This document shows positions 11,436 to 23,299 of a stretch of DNA of 64,000 bases, one piece after another. Made by a program: the position numbers and the translations under genes. The stretch is from Anadara kagoshimensis. Taxonomy: Eukaryota > Mollusca > Bivalvia > Arcoida > Arcidae. The notes under the pieces are model-generated. The model was not told the origin of the DNA and made no database searches. It was given only the letters and a program-made list of their open reading frames with translations. The stretch spans positions 6,001,291-6,065,290 of the forward strand of contig CM037872.1 in the NCBI GenBank assembly GCA_021292105.1, written 5' to 3'. Each line of letters begins with the position of its first letter. Positions within the stretch are counted from its first letter, which is position 1.

Positions 11436-13673
11436 AACTAGAGATTGTAACTGGGATACCAGTTACGTATGATTCCCCACCATCCATAAATAATTTATGG
11501 CATATATCTGGTGAAAAGACCCTAGCAGGGTTAGCGCTGGGTTGTAAAAGTCTGTCGTCAAGGAAATCGCCAGTTGTAAAATTTTGTTGCCAATTTCATT
11601 ACTGTGTCGCCAAAAAGGGTAAATCTTGTGATTTTCACGTCACATGCGTTTTTAATGTTGTGTATATATTGCCTTGATGAACAATTACATTTTAAAGGCA
11701 GTTGTGTATAAAGTACATTTGTACCGCGCCGACCTGGTAAACTAAAAAAATCATACCTTGATTGCTTTTTAAAATTTCTTTGAAAGTTAAAGTAGATTTG
11801 AATTAAAGTTTTCGGTTGAGAAAAATCGTACATTGGAAGGCCTTCTCGGCATAGGAAGTGACGTTTTCAATGAATTTTATTGAATAAGAAAACTCGTAGA
11901 ACCCCTCTCAGGCCTCTGATTTGGCGTCGCCGCGTGTTACAATGAATGAACACGTATGGGAGGGTTTGCGCTGGGCATCGCATTGCGATTTTTTTCTTTA
12001 ACTGCGACAAAACACGGCGCTTTGCGATTTTTCTGGCCACAAGTTTTCAAAGTTCACCGGTATCTTGGTCACCAGTAATTAACAGGTGATAACACATTGA
12101 AGCCAGTGACGGATTGGCGAGTGTCACTGAATAAACACAGTAATTAACGACTGAGTTGATTAAGATCGTTGTCTTAGGTGCGAATGTAAGACCTTCTAAT
12201 GATGGGCAGGTAGATCCAAGTAATATTGGAGCGTGTCGACACTGCCTGAGGATATACCCAGGTGCCCTCCCGATGTCGTCAGACAGTATAAACACCGATG
12301 GACTCGGAATTATTGTAAAATCCAAAATAAAATATAATAAAAGTTACTCTTGTGATGTTTATTTAATATTTTTCTAAAAAGTTTATTGATTAATAATCGT
12401 GATTCAATGCGCAATACACATCATAGGAGGCCATCTGTTTGTATTTTAATTACGCGACTTATATCGGTTATTCCTATATGTTTGAGGTTCATGATCATAA
12501 CGATACATCTACTCAGTCAAAATAGTAAAAGACGGACATTTTTATATGAAGCATGTATGTTAACTCTGTGTATAGTGTGTTGAAATAGATCGACGCTGTA
12601 TATATAGTCCGATTTAAAAGACCCCCTCTATTGAAAAAAACGTACTTTTCAACACGTTGAGGTACATATTAGTTTAGGTGTATTATACGGAATAAATCTC
12701 ATATTGTTATTTCCAGCATCTAAAAGACTCAGATCTTCATTGCTCTATAGATTATTTAGGTGTTTTTGATGCAAAAGAAATAAAGTCGACTCTCGTTAAT
12801 TCGAAATCGGTTGAATCGAAATTTCGCTTAAATCGAAATGATACAAATGGTCCCGTCAGATCGCTATGTATTTCTATGTAAATTTGTTAGTTAATTCGAT
12901 ATGCCGAATTTGAAGCGAATTTTCAGTCCAAATTACGAAATATTACGAAAATTCCCATGTTTAAATCGAAGTGAACTTTCAGTCCAAATTACGAAATTCC
13001 AATGTTTAAATCGAATAAAAAAGACACAAAAATATTTTATCTTAAACTTGAACAATACCTGAAATAATTGTCCATCTCTTATTTGAAAAGTGTTAATAGT
13101 AACAGAGTGGCGGCTTACTCGGAAGATTCATTTCCGACTAAAACTACAAATTTTTGTACTCGACATACCGGTCATTAGGAAAGTGTCAGTCAGTAAAAGG
13201 AGACATTTCATGGTATAAACTTAAAAAAGTGGGCAGTCTTCTACTTCCACAGTCAGTGATTAACAGAAAACCCCCAAGCCATTTGATCTATCAAGGCAAA
13301 TTGTATACACCATTCATCTCATTGTGTAAGGTTTTAAGTACAGGCGTGTGACGTGACAAGCTGTGGTTTTAAAAATCGCCAAGTTTTTAACGGTCACTAA
13401 TCGGATTAACTCATAGGTGAAAGCATTGCTTGGTATAATTAAGGTGTCGTAACCAGCTTATGTCCATTCAGAATTCCCCGGGTATTTAACTACGTATTTA
13501 TTTACACCCACCCACCCACCTTCAAGATAACGAAAATGAACGCGTCTTGATTATCTACACAGACAACAGATTATTGGTAGCAAATTTCATCTAAATCCAT
13601 CAAGCCGTTCCCGAGATATGCGTCAGCATATGGTCTTGAGAAGAAGAATAATAAGAATAATAAAAATAATAAT
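11436..13673. repeat. 2.2-kb tandem duplication, copy 1
   Basis: Starts at ACTAGAGATTGTAACTGGGA, including a short palindrome GTAACTGGGATACCAGTTAC, and runs to an AATAATAA-rich end. It differs from the next copy by a few substitutions and small indels. Identical short open frames in both copies have no recognisable product. The interior has a TCGACTCTCGTTAATTCGAA motif like a pogo-type end. Confidence 0.9.
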
Positions 13674-15908
13674 AACTAGAGATTGTAACTGGGATACCAG
13701 TTACGTATGATTCCCCACCATCCATAAATTATCTGGTGAAAAGACCCTAGCAGGGTTAGCGCTGGGTTGTAAAAGTCTGTCGTCAAGGAAATCGCCAGTT
13801 GTAAAATTTTGTTGCCAATTTCATTACTGTGTCGCCAAAAAGGGTAAATCTTGTGATTTTCACGTCACATGCGTTTTTAATGTTGTGTATATATTGCCTT
13901 GATGAACAATTACATTTTAAAGGCAGATGTGTATAAAGAACATTTGTACCGCGCCGACCTGGTAAACAAAAAAAATCATACCTTGATTGTTTTTTAAAAT
14001 TTCTTTGAAAGTTAAAGTAGATTTGAATTAAAGTTTTCGGTTGAGAAAAATCGTACATTGGAAGGCCTTCTCGGCATAGGAAGTGACGTTTTCAATGAAT
14101 TTTATTGAATAAGAAAACTCGTAGAACCCCTCTCAGGCCTCTGATTTGGCGTCGCCGCGTGTTACAATGAATGAACACGTATGGGGGTTTGCGCTGGGCA
14201 TCGCTTACTGCGATTTTTTCTTTAACTAGCGACAAAACACGGCGCTTTGCGATTTTTCTGGCCACAAGTTTTCAAAGTTCACCGGTATCTTGGTCACCAG
14301 TAATTAACAGGTGGATACACATTGAAGCCAGTGACGGATTGGCGAGTGTCACTGAATAAACACAGTAATTAACGACTGAGTTAAGATCATTGTCTTAGGT
14401 CCGAATGTAAGACCTTCTAATGATGGGCAGGTAGATCCAAGTAATATTGGAGCGTGTCGACACTGCCTGAGGATATACCCAGGTGCCCTCCCGATGTCGT
14501 CAGACAGTATAAACACCATGGACTCGGAATTATTGTAAAATCCAAAATAAAATATAATAAAAGTTACCCTTTGTGATGTTTATTTAATATTTTTTCTAAA
14601 AAGTTTATTGATTAATAATCGTGATTCAATGCGCAATACACATCATAGGAGGCCATCTGTTTGTATTTTAATTACGCGACTTATATCGGTTATTCCTATA
14701 TGTTTGAGGTTCATGATCATAACGATACATCTACTCAGTCAAAATAGTAAAAGACGGACATTTTTATATGAAGCATGTATGTTAACTCTGTGTATAGTGT
14801 GTTGAAATAGATCGACGCTGTATATATAGTCCGATTTAAAAGACCCCCTCTATTGAAAAAAACGTACTTTTCAACACGTTGAGGTACATATTAGTTTAGG
14901 TGTATTATACGGAATAAATCTCATATTGTTATTTCCAGCATCTAAAAGACTCAGATCTTCATTGCTCTATAGATTATTTAGGTGTTTTTGATGCAAAAGA
15001 AATAAAGTCGACTCTCGTTAATTCGAAATCGGTTGAATCGAAATTTCGCTTAAATCGAAATGATACAAATGGTCCCGTCAGATCGCTATGTATTTCTATG
15101 TAAATTTGTTAGTTAATTCGATATGCCGAATTTGAAGCAAATTTTCAGTCCAAATTACGAAATATTACGAAAATTCCCATGTTTAAATCGAAGTGAACTT
15201 TCAGTCCAAATTACGAAATTCCAATGTTTAAATCGAATAAAAAAGACACAAAAATATTTTATCTTAAACTTGAACAATACCTGAAATAATTGTCCATCTC
15301 TTATTTGAAAAGTGTTAATAGTAACAGAGTGGCGGCTTACTCGGAAGATTCATTTCCGACTAAACTACAAATTTTTGTACTCGACATACCGGTCATTAGG
15401 AAAGTGTCAGTCAGTAAAAGGAGACATTTCAATGGTGTAAACTTAAAAAAGTGGGCAGTCTTCTACTTCCACAGTCAGTGATTAACAGAAAACCCCCAAG
15501 CCATTTGATCTATCAAGGCAAATTGTATACACCATTCATCTCATTGTGTAAGGTTTTATGTACAGGCGTGTGACGTGACAAGCTGTGGTTTTAAAAATCG
15601 CCAAGTTTTTAACGGTCACTAATCGGATTAACTCATAGGTGAAAGCATTGGCTTTGTATAATTAAGGTGTCGTAACCAGCTTATGTCCATTCAGAATTGG
15701 TTTCCCCGGGTATTTAACTACGTATTGATTTACACCCACCCACCCACCTTCAAGATAACGAAAATGAACGCGTCTTGATTATCTACACAGACAACAGATT
15801 ATTGGTAGCAAATTTCATCTAAATCCATCAAGCCGTTCCCGAGATATGCTGCAGCATATGGTCTTGAGAAGAAGAATAATAAGAATAAAATAAAATAATA
15901 ATAATAAG
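13674..15908. repeat. 2.2-kb tandem duplication, copy 2
   Basis: Near-identical to 11436-13673. A 13-base deletion removes part of AATAATTTATGGC near the start. It ends in the same AATAATAA tract, followed by a twin hairpin. ATGATTCCCCACC near the start and GGTGGGGAATCAT at 15949 and 16010 form terminal inverted repeats. Confidence 0.9.
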
Positions 15909-16024
15909 AAGAAACAGAACGAAAACAATATGATTCCCCACCTTCGGTGGTGGGGAATCATAATAATAAGAAGAAACAGAACGAAAACAATATGATTCCC
16001 CACCTTCGGTGGTGGGGAATCATA
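15905..16024. repeat. Twin 60-bp unit with perfect hairpin
   Basis: Two copies of AAGAAACAGAACGAAAACAA then a hairpin with a 13-bp perfect stem ATGATTCCCCACC / GGTGGGGAATCAT around TTCGGT. The stem sequence equals the start of the 2.2-kb units. Confidence 0.9.
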
Positions 16025-16109
16025 AAAATTGTGTCGCCCTAGAGAAGTGATATATGAGTCTTTTATCACTACTCCCTAGTCCAAACAAGTGTAATAAATG
16101 ATTTTTATT

Positions 16110-16664
16110 CTTTATTTATTTTGATGTTTGTGCTGTTTTACCTGTTCGGTTTATTCATAATTAATCACCCGGATTTTAATAGATTCTTATGTCTTCATGA
16201 TACCAACAGATCACCAGCTCTTATATGGAGAATCAGTAAGTGTAACAGTGAACTAGAACTTTGTTATTTTATTGTACAATTATGGGCAAATCCGGTTCAA
16301 ACTAATACAACACGTTACTGCAACGCATGCTTTTTCTGACATCACTGAAGAATTCATTCAGCATGCGGTGTACACATGCCCTGCAACGGGCCGACTCAGA
16401 ACCGCATTTCTTAATTCCGTGTACATGTTTGACAGAGACTTACACAGTAACATCACTAATCTACAAACAAGCAGCAAAGAAAACCATGTCCGTTTCCTCA
16501 TATCAGGAAGATACCAACACTCTGATGCCGAATACATCCGAAATTGGACTGATTTATAAGACGTTGTGTTGTTGCATGTAGTATCAAACACCAAGCATAA
16601 TCTGAATGCTTCTGATATGCCACCCCTATAGTAAAAGTCCGACAACACTGGACTTCATATATAT

Positions 16665-16697
<33 letters not shown>

Positions 16698-16830
16698 TAT
16701 AGTATATGATTTACTTATGTTGTTATATGTAATATTTAGTGTACATATGTTTATCTGTTAAAACTTTCATACATTGTATCTCTAAAATAGAGGAAATAAA
16801 TAAATAAATGAATGAATGAATGAATGCGTG
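16110..16830 (+). pseudogene. Probable non-LTR retrotransposon 3' fragment
   Basis: A frame at 16272-16559 reads EEFIQHAVYTCPATGRLRTA then VRFLISGRYQ, resembling the His/Cys tail after a LINE reverse transcriptase. It is followed by an (AT)n palindrome (16655-16698) and a tail AGAGGAAATAAATAAATAAA then (TGAA)n. The upstream part is absent. Confidence 0.4.
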
Positions 16831-17242
16831 AATACGCATCAGCCAATGCAATGAGAACCATGTTTTGAATGACTTATGTGAATATGCCATTTCAACATAT
16901 CAGATGTACTACAGAGCTCCGCCTTTCAATTAATTACTAAATTTAATTTTAATCCTCAAAAACTACAGTGAATATTTAAAATGTAACCATGGAGATAGAA
17001 AAATAGTATTTTTAAATACTTACCTTTAATTTAAACAAAACTGCAAACTAACAAGTTTTTATTTCTCGAAAAAGGGTATTAAAATTCAAAATATTTTTCT
17101 TCCTCATTGAAAATGTGATCGGATTATAGTGTTAAACTTTCTACACTTACAGGTCTAGCATTGTTTAAGGAAGCAGCCGGTATGTTTTTTTTTTTTTGCA
17201 TAAATCCAATTGACGAGTAAACACGATTTTTCGTGTGTAACA

Positions 17243-17950
17243 GAAGCCGCGGTGTCCTAATGGATAAGAGTTGAGTTGAGTAGAGTAATGGCGTTTAACG
17301 TCCCAGTCAAGAATATTTCACTTATATCGAGACGTCGCCATCTAAAGGCGAAGGTGCAGAAATTTTGCCTGCGCGTTGCGCTGATGACATTATACAGCAG
17401 GGTTCTTTAACGTGCCAAGACCACCGTGACACGGGACCTTGTTTATTTTAAGTTTCCATCCGAAAGAACCGTGACTTTCATTTCGTAATGCCAAGTGCTT
17501 GGCGAAAGAACAGTCACTACCCACTTTCAAGTCTTGGGTCAGACCCGGCCGGAGATCGAACCCTCGACCTCCCACATACGGAGCGAGCACTCTACCAACT
17601 GAGCTACCGCAGTGGTTGGATAAGACGTCAGTCTATAAATCTAGAGTTTAAGTCCCGCTCAGACCACATGTGGGAAAGTGAATTTTCCTTTGTTGTTGGC
17701 CTTTTACTGGTTCACCTGGTATCAGTATAATGGACTAGGGGAGTGGTACGCTTGTCTGCGGCGTACTGACTCGGTGAGCTAGCACATTGTAATTAACATC
17801 GCCCTGAGTGCGCACTAGTACAAGGCAGACCATACAACAAACTCGCACTTCACATGCACACACGAAATTGTTCATAGAGTTCTCGTTGTGAAAAGCTGAA
17901 AAATTGCTGATGCGACATTAAGCAACATTCAAACAACTAACCAACCAATC
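17243..17950 (+). mobile_element. tRNA-derived SINE, family B, interrupted by a family A SINE
   Basis: The head (GCCGCGGTGTCCTAATGGAT) is split from its body (AGACGTCAGTCTATAAATCT) by a reverse family A SINE. The body ends TGCGACATTAAGCAACATTC and CAACTAACCAACC. Confidence 0.85.
17268..17618 (-). mobile_element. Full-length family A SINE nested in a family B SINE
   Basis: Reverse orientation: starts with the end block GAGTAATGGCGTTTAACGTC and finishes at the tRNA-like head CAACTGAGCTACCGCAGTGG. Both sides show TGGATAAG, an 8-base target duplication. Confidence 0.85.
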
Positions 17951-17989
17951 GTGTGTAACACATCAACTTTTATTAACAAAATAATATGC

Positions 17990-18312
17990 AGTCAATCCTG
18001 CCAAGTGAACCAGTAAATCCTTTATGGGCAGGTGGTCTTTATATACAAGTTTAAATAATATGAAAAAACAATTGGGATACAATTCTACTAGTCTTTATAA
18101 GCAGGTGGTCTGTACAAGCAGGTGGCTTTTATATAGACGTGGCCTTTAAGACCAGTAAAGGTGGCCTTTATGGGCAGTTGACCTTTATATACAGGTTCAA
18201 ATAATATGAAAGAACAATTGAGGTACAATTCTACTGACCTTTATAAGCAGGTGGCCTTTATAAGCAGGCGGTTCTTATTGAGAGGTGGTCTTTAATGCAT
18301 GTTGGACTGTAA
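17990..18312. mobile_element. Composite of CAGTCAAACCTGTC-type MITE copies
   Basis: Two or three overlapping units with repeated GGTGGTCTTTATATACAAGT and CAATT..GGATACAATTCTACT blocks. Probably nested or internally duplicated copies. Confidence 0.6.
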
Positions 18313-18504
18313 TAGTATATATTCGAATAATACAATGGAGCCTGTTGTATTTGCAATATTGATGTGAAGTCAACATGGGGTTAGATGAGTAAATCTTAAG
18401 TGTAAGTTATTCCTGATCGTGGTTTAGTTTGTCTCTGCAAGTACACTGGTACTTAAGGTCAAGATAAGAATTTCAAACAGTGTCCACCGTGTGTCTTTGT
18501 CATA

Positions 18505-18860
18505 GATTAATAGAATCAATCACTACTTGTGGTGCCAGATAGGGAAATCTCATCCCGAGTTCTAATATATTTGGACCAGAACGAGGCTTGCCGAGGCTGG
18601 ACCAAATATATTAGAACGAGGGTTGAGATTTCCTTATCTGGCACCACAAGTAGCGATTGATTCTATTTCTTGCATTAGAAAGTACAATTTTTCAATTTAA
18701 AATTGATTTCAACTTTCGATACACCTCTGATCTTGTTGATAAAATTTTGCGGGAAAAACAACGTGTAGGCTCTCTTGCACAGGGGGGTACAAGATGGAGA
18801 TATCATGCACCTCTCTTTTTATGGATTTTTCTATCTGGGGTGTAAGAATACACGTTCCTT
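18505..18860. mobile_element. Hairpin element E, copy 1
   Basis: AGAATCAATCACTACTTGTG to TTCTAATATATTTGGACCAG is repeated in reverse to 18666, giving arms of about 70 bp. A shared 3' part contains TACAAGATGGAGATATCATG. A second full copy lies at 58889-59243 and a relative at 36383-36490. Confidence 0.8.
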
Positions 18861-19334
18861 GATATAATGCACATGCTTGTCGAACGTTTAACACCAAGCT
18901 AACGATTCAGTGTCGAATCGGCAACTCATATCCGTCCCTTGATACATATACAGTCAAACCTGTCTATAAAGGCCATCCAAGGTAAACCATAAAAGTAGTC
19001 TTTATGGACAGGTGGTCTTTATATACAAGTTCAAATAATATAAATAAAGAACAATTAGGATACAATTCTACTAGCCTAGCCCTTTATAAACAGATGGTCC
19101 CTATATGGAGCTAACATTTAAGGTAGGTTTGACTGTATATCTTGACAGCTTTTTGGCAGCTGTTTTTCTATCTGTCTCTGGAAGCTTTAATTGTCTGCCA
19201 CTACCTATCCACATTTAGTTCACCCGGCAGCCGAGCTTGAGTTTCTTTTCGATATCTCAAGAGTTACATTTTCGGCAGTTCTGTATTGTATAGTTTGTTT
19301 AGATCAAGAAAACAATTAATATTAATTACTAATA

Positions 19335-19540
19335 ATTATTAAGTACAGCTACAGTACAGACCTGTCGAAAGTTTAACACTTAGCTAACAAAAAGTAGTGT
19401 AAATCCGGAAACCAAAATGCCGAGATATGGGTAGCGAGTGACAGAAAACAAACTGTCGAGAGATAGATAGCAGATACCAAAAAAGCTGTGGAAATGTAGC
19501 TAACGAGGGGCCGAGATAAACGGCACTAATTAGTTAGCTT
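19335..19540. repeat. Dispersed repeat (CAGACCTGTCGAAAGTTTAA family)
   Basis: Copies also at 403-560, 35078-35175 and 50660-50790. Shared words are ACAGACCTGTCGAAAGTTTA, GAGAGATAGATA and GAGATATGG. Confidence 0.6.
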
Positions 19541-20588
19541 GATGAGACCTTAAAAACGGGTACCGTGAATGTATAACCGTACACTGTTTTGGAATTTCTT
19601 AAATTGCTAACATGACAAAATACCTTTGGTAATTTGCAATTAATGACGCAAAACTTAGATTCCTTGTGTGTCTAAACAAATCACAATTTTGAGTGAACGC
19701 ACGGACCTTGGCAAAAACAACATTACCAAAATAAAAACCAACAAAGTCAAAATGACAATCTCAAAGCAAAGTAAAAACTTTAAAACTGGCACATTAACTT
19801 CTACAAAGTTTTGTGGGGCCGGTTGTTCCGGAAGGATAAGCACCTCGTGTTTACCTTGCTACACCCGCCATGTGCAAAATAAAAATTGAGAATGAAAGAA
19901 ATATGGAACTGTAGGGCGTCAAATATATCCATGGTAATTTTGGACACAGCTACATCATATATACTTATCAACAATAATGTGAAGACAGTCATAAACTTTT
20001 TGAGGGAGCCTGCAAAATCCTTGCGTCAGCAATTTAGCTTCTTTGTACAAAGTCTCCGCATCTATTATAGCGTATAAATTGTGAAGCACATACACCATAA
20101 GCAAAAAGCAGGCCGTATATTGCTACAAAGAAAAGAAAAGCTGGCAATTGGAAAATTGGAAGTCATTAGGTTTGGCATATAGCATGATAAGCATCGCATG
20201 TAGCCGTTAATGTACGTCAAAATTTAGGTGAAGCAGAACTTGAGGGATTAGTGAATATATCTTCCAAGCCTACTGGGATAGATGACATTCACTTTATCTC
20301 CAAACTGTAAATAAAATCAACTTTGAAAAAATCGTGACAGTATTGCACTAATTGGTATAGACACAAGGTTATCGGTTGTTTGAACTGTTGAATTTAGTTT
20401 TAACCTGACCCAAATGTATACCAATATTTAGGACCCTATCTCTTTACAAATCTCCGTATTTAACATATCAAGGACTAGTTCATCATGATTGGCATATTGA
20501 CTTTCTGAACTTGTTCACTTGAAATGTAAACTAGTCTATTTCAAATAGAAGTGTTTGTTTCCATTTCCGTGTTGCCATTTTGTCTTTC

Positions 20589-20893
20589 TGTGGAAGCGCG
20601 TGGCCTAGTGGTTAAGGCGTTGGACTCATGATTCGAAGGTCGTTGGTTCGATCTCTGGACCGGGCGATGTGTTGTGTCCTTGAGCAAGACACTTAATTTC
20701 ACGTTGTTCCGGTTCACTCAGCTGAAAAATAAATAAGTACCAGCAAAATGCTGGGGGTTAACCCTGCGATGGCCCGGCGTCCCATTCAGGGAAGAGTCTT
20801 GTACTCTCAGTCGCTTAACGCCACCGAAACCGGGATAAGCTCCGGCCTGATGGGCCTAATGGCTCGGGACAGACTTTAACTTAACTAACTTTT
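20589..20893 (+). mobile_element. tRNA-derived SINE, family C
   Basis: Head GGCCTAGTGGTTAAGGCGTT with GACTCATGATTCG and B box GGTTCGATC, clearly tRNA-like. The body TGTGTCCTTGAGCAAGACAC then GGCCCGGCGTCCCATTCAGG continues into non-tRNA sequence, so this is a SINE and not a tRNA gene. End GGGACAGACTTTAACTTAAC. Confidence 0.75.
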
Positions 20894-20899
20894 GCCTTT

Positions 20900-22070
20900 C
20901 TGAACTTGTTTTAAATATCAACTACTTGCAATATGACAGAAAGAAAAAGGACATTAATAAGATTCTCCACAAATCGTTTGGAAATTCCGTGACTAGTGCC
21001 CACTTTTCAGCAAAAACTATTTATTCTGCCATTAGATTAAAAAAAATGATTTTGTAGTATTGCGTAGGACCTGGTTTATTTTAAGTACTGTGATCATATC
21101 CGAGTGTATGAAAGAACCGTGAGTCCGTCTTGTGTCGGCAGACCCGGCCAGGGTTCGAACCAACCACCTTCCGCTTACATTGTGAGTGGGGGTGAACATG
21201 AAACTATGAAACATCAAAAATATAATTTTGAATACAGATTCTTATATGACATTATGATTTAGTCTGGTGGAAAACAAATTGAAATTTCACAGTAGGGGGA
21301 CACGAGTGTTCAAAGCTGGCAACATAGCTGTCTTATATCATCATAGGTTAGGGGTCAAGAATCAACCTGTTGCCAAGCTGATCGACCCTTGGTTTAGTAG
21401 ATAAAAGGTCAAAGGTCAGATAGTGTTTTTTTTTCCAAAAAAATAATCTTTATTAGTTTATAGCTGTCCAAATATATACTTTTTGAGATTTAAATAAATC
21501 AAATAAATCTGTTCTCATGTAATCATAGTATTTCAGGTATTTTAACATTGACTAGGAAGCTAATTGAGACTGTTTAGGCTAAAATTTAAATATTTCAATG
21601 TTATTTTTCAAAATTCTGACACAAGCCTCAAGATAGAATAAAATAAAAGTATACATTCAACACCAAAGCATGGATCAAAATGCTAAAATATAATTCTTTT
21701 GTAAATACATGACTGTGATTAAAACAAATTATTGTTTAAACCCAGCTGATAGTTTGAAATTTATTAAAAGTTTAATTTAATCACAGTACTGCAAGTACTG
21801 TAATCGGCAAGGCATAGTCACGAGAATCTCTGGAATATATCAGTCACATCTAACGATTTCTTTTCATTCATCAATATCACTATCTGTGACATTATCATTC
21901 AAAGGGTTCAACCAATCAACGGTTCAACGGTCCCATTGCAAGTGCATACAGCCACCAACTTTAAACTGTATGCCCTACATGTACATCTTGTAGTGCAACA
22001 TGATTTATATTTACATTTCAGCAATGCATGACATGATTTTGGTAAAGATTATTTTGTCATTAAAAAAACC
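20900..22070. other. Intergenic, no gene seen
   Basis: AT-rich, with a reverse SINE-like scrap near 21120-21180 (CAGACCCGGCCAGGGTTCGA). No supported coding. Confidence 0.55.
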
Positions 22071-22737
22071 CCTTCTGTAGCTCAATTGGTATAGCCCTCA
22101 CTCACCTTATGTGGTGAGTCCTGGGTTCGAACCCTAGTTGGGTCTGATCAAGACTTGAAATAAGGTAGTGACTGTTCTTTTACCAAACACTCGGTATTTA
22201 GAAACGAAAGTCACGAGATCCTTTGAGAGAGATCTTAAAAACCGATGCCCCGTGCCAAGGCGGGTGTAACATGTTAAGGAACTTTTCCTGCACATTTCCC
22301 TAAGTTCACTGCAAAGGTCAAACTGTCTGCCACTTCACCTATAGCTGGTGACGTCTTGATATGACTGAAATACGTAAAAGCCCGTAAAACTCCATGCAGT
22401 CAATCGATTTATAATTTTCTCATTAACACTGTTTTTAAATCACATTCATACTCGTACTAACTTAACTGTCTGAGAATAATCGTGGACATCAGGAAAATAC
22501 TTAACTTAAATCCAAGAAGTTAAGTTTTGACCTGTAATTGTCTTAGAAAAGTTAAAGTTCAAAGTAAGATTTAAGCAAAAAAATATTAATAATAAGTTTA
22601 ATTTGTGAAAAAACTCAGATTTAAGTATAAAAACTAGTATTGTTTGTGGTACTGTTGCCAGATGACCAGACAAAATTAGTAACGAAAAGTTTATGGTGGA
22701 TCACAAAACAAGGTCGTTTTTAAAAAACACAAAAGCG

Positions 22738-22850
22738 ACATTGGGGATGGATAGGTCACACCATCAAGACACCTGCCAACAGCATCACAAAACTTTGAAA
22801 TGGAACACACAAGAATAAAAGACACCTTTAGACAATATTCTGGAATTGAA
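22738..22850 (+). pseudogene. LINE reverse-transcriptase C-terminal relic
   Basis: The frame from 22740 reads WGWIGHTIKTPANSITKL, then a stop, then NGTHKNKRHL. WIGH.....A..IT.. is a common end of invertebrate LINE polyproteins. Several in-frame stops show decay. Confidence 0.45.
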
Positions 22851-23299
22851 ACAGAGGAGGTAAAATTGCGCAGAACAGAGCCAGTTTGAGGGATTTTGTC
22901 GATAGACTAACCTCCACAGGGAGTTAAAGGCATACAGTACGCAAGTTAGTGAGACTAGCACCACCCGTGTCCTATAGGTGACGGGAGATCCGGAACAAAT
23001 ACCAAGTATAACTAAATGCAGCCAAACGGCAGTTTAATGGTGTGCACGTTGCATATGTAGGTCGGTTGCATATGATGTTGGAAGCAAATTTTCAATTTTC
23101 CTTTACCCTGAGAGGAACAGTTTACATCGTAGATTAGAAATAATCGCTAGGTACATTCAATGAAGGCATTTGCACTTACTAGTTCAGACAAGTTCCCTCT
23201 TGCAAGAGTGGGAAGAAAACCTGTGTTTTCCCTGGAAACACGGAATGCTGTATTTAGAATGTCCAGAGAGTTAATTGACAGTCTTACAGTCTGTAATTG

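Noticed and set aside
11558-11833. 91-codon frame on the minus strand, repeated at 13783-14058
   Set aside because: Conserved between copies only because the 2.2-kb units are nearly identical. No motif, no start context, and the two translations follow overall DNA divergence.
12386-12583. 65-codon frame repeated identically at 14608-14805
   Set aside because: Same reason: a recent duplication, and the residue composition is that of random AT-rich DNA.
20589-20665. tRNA gene with CAT anticodon
   Set aside because: The tRNA-like head lacks a clean 3' acceptor stem and runs into a SINE body. The same holds for the heads at 2838, 22072, 38023, 46362 and 51296.
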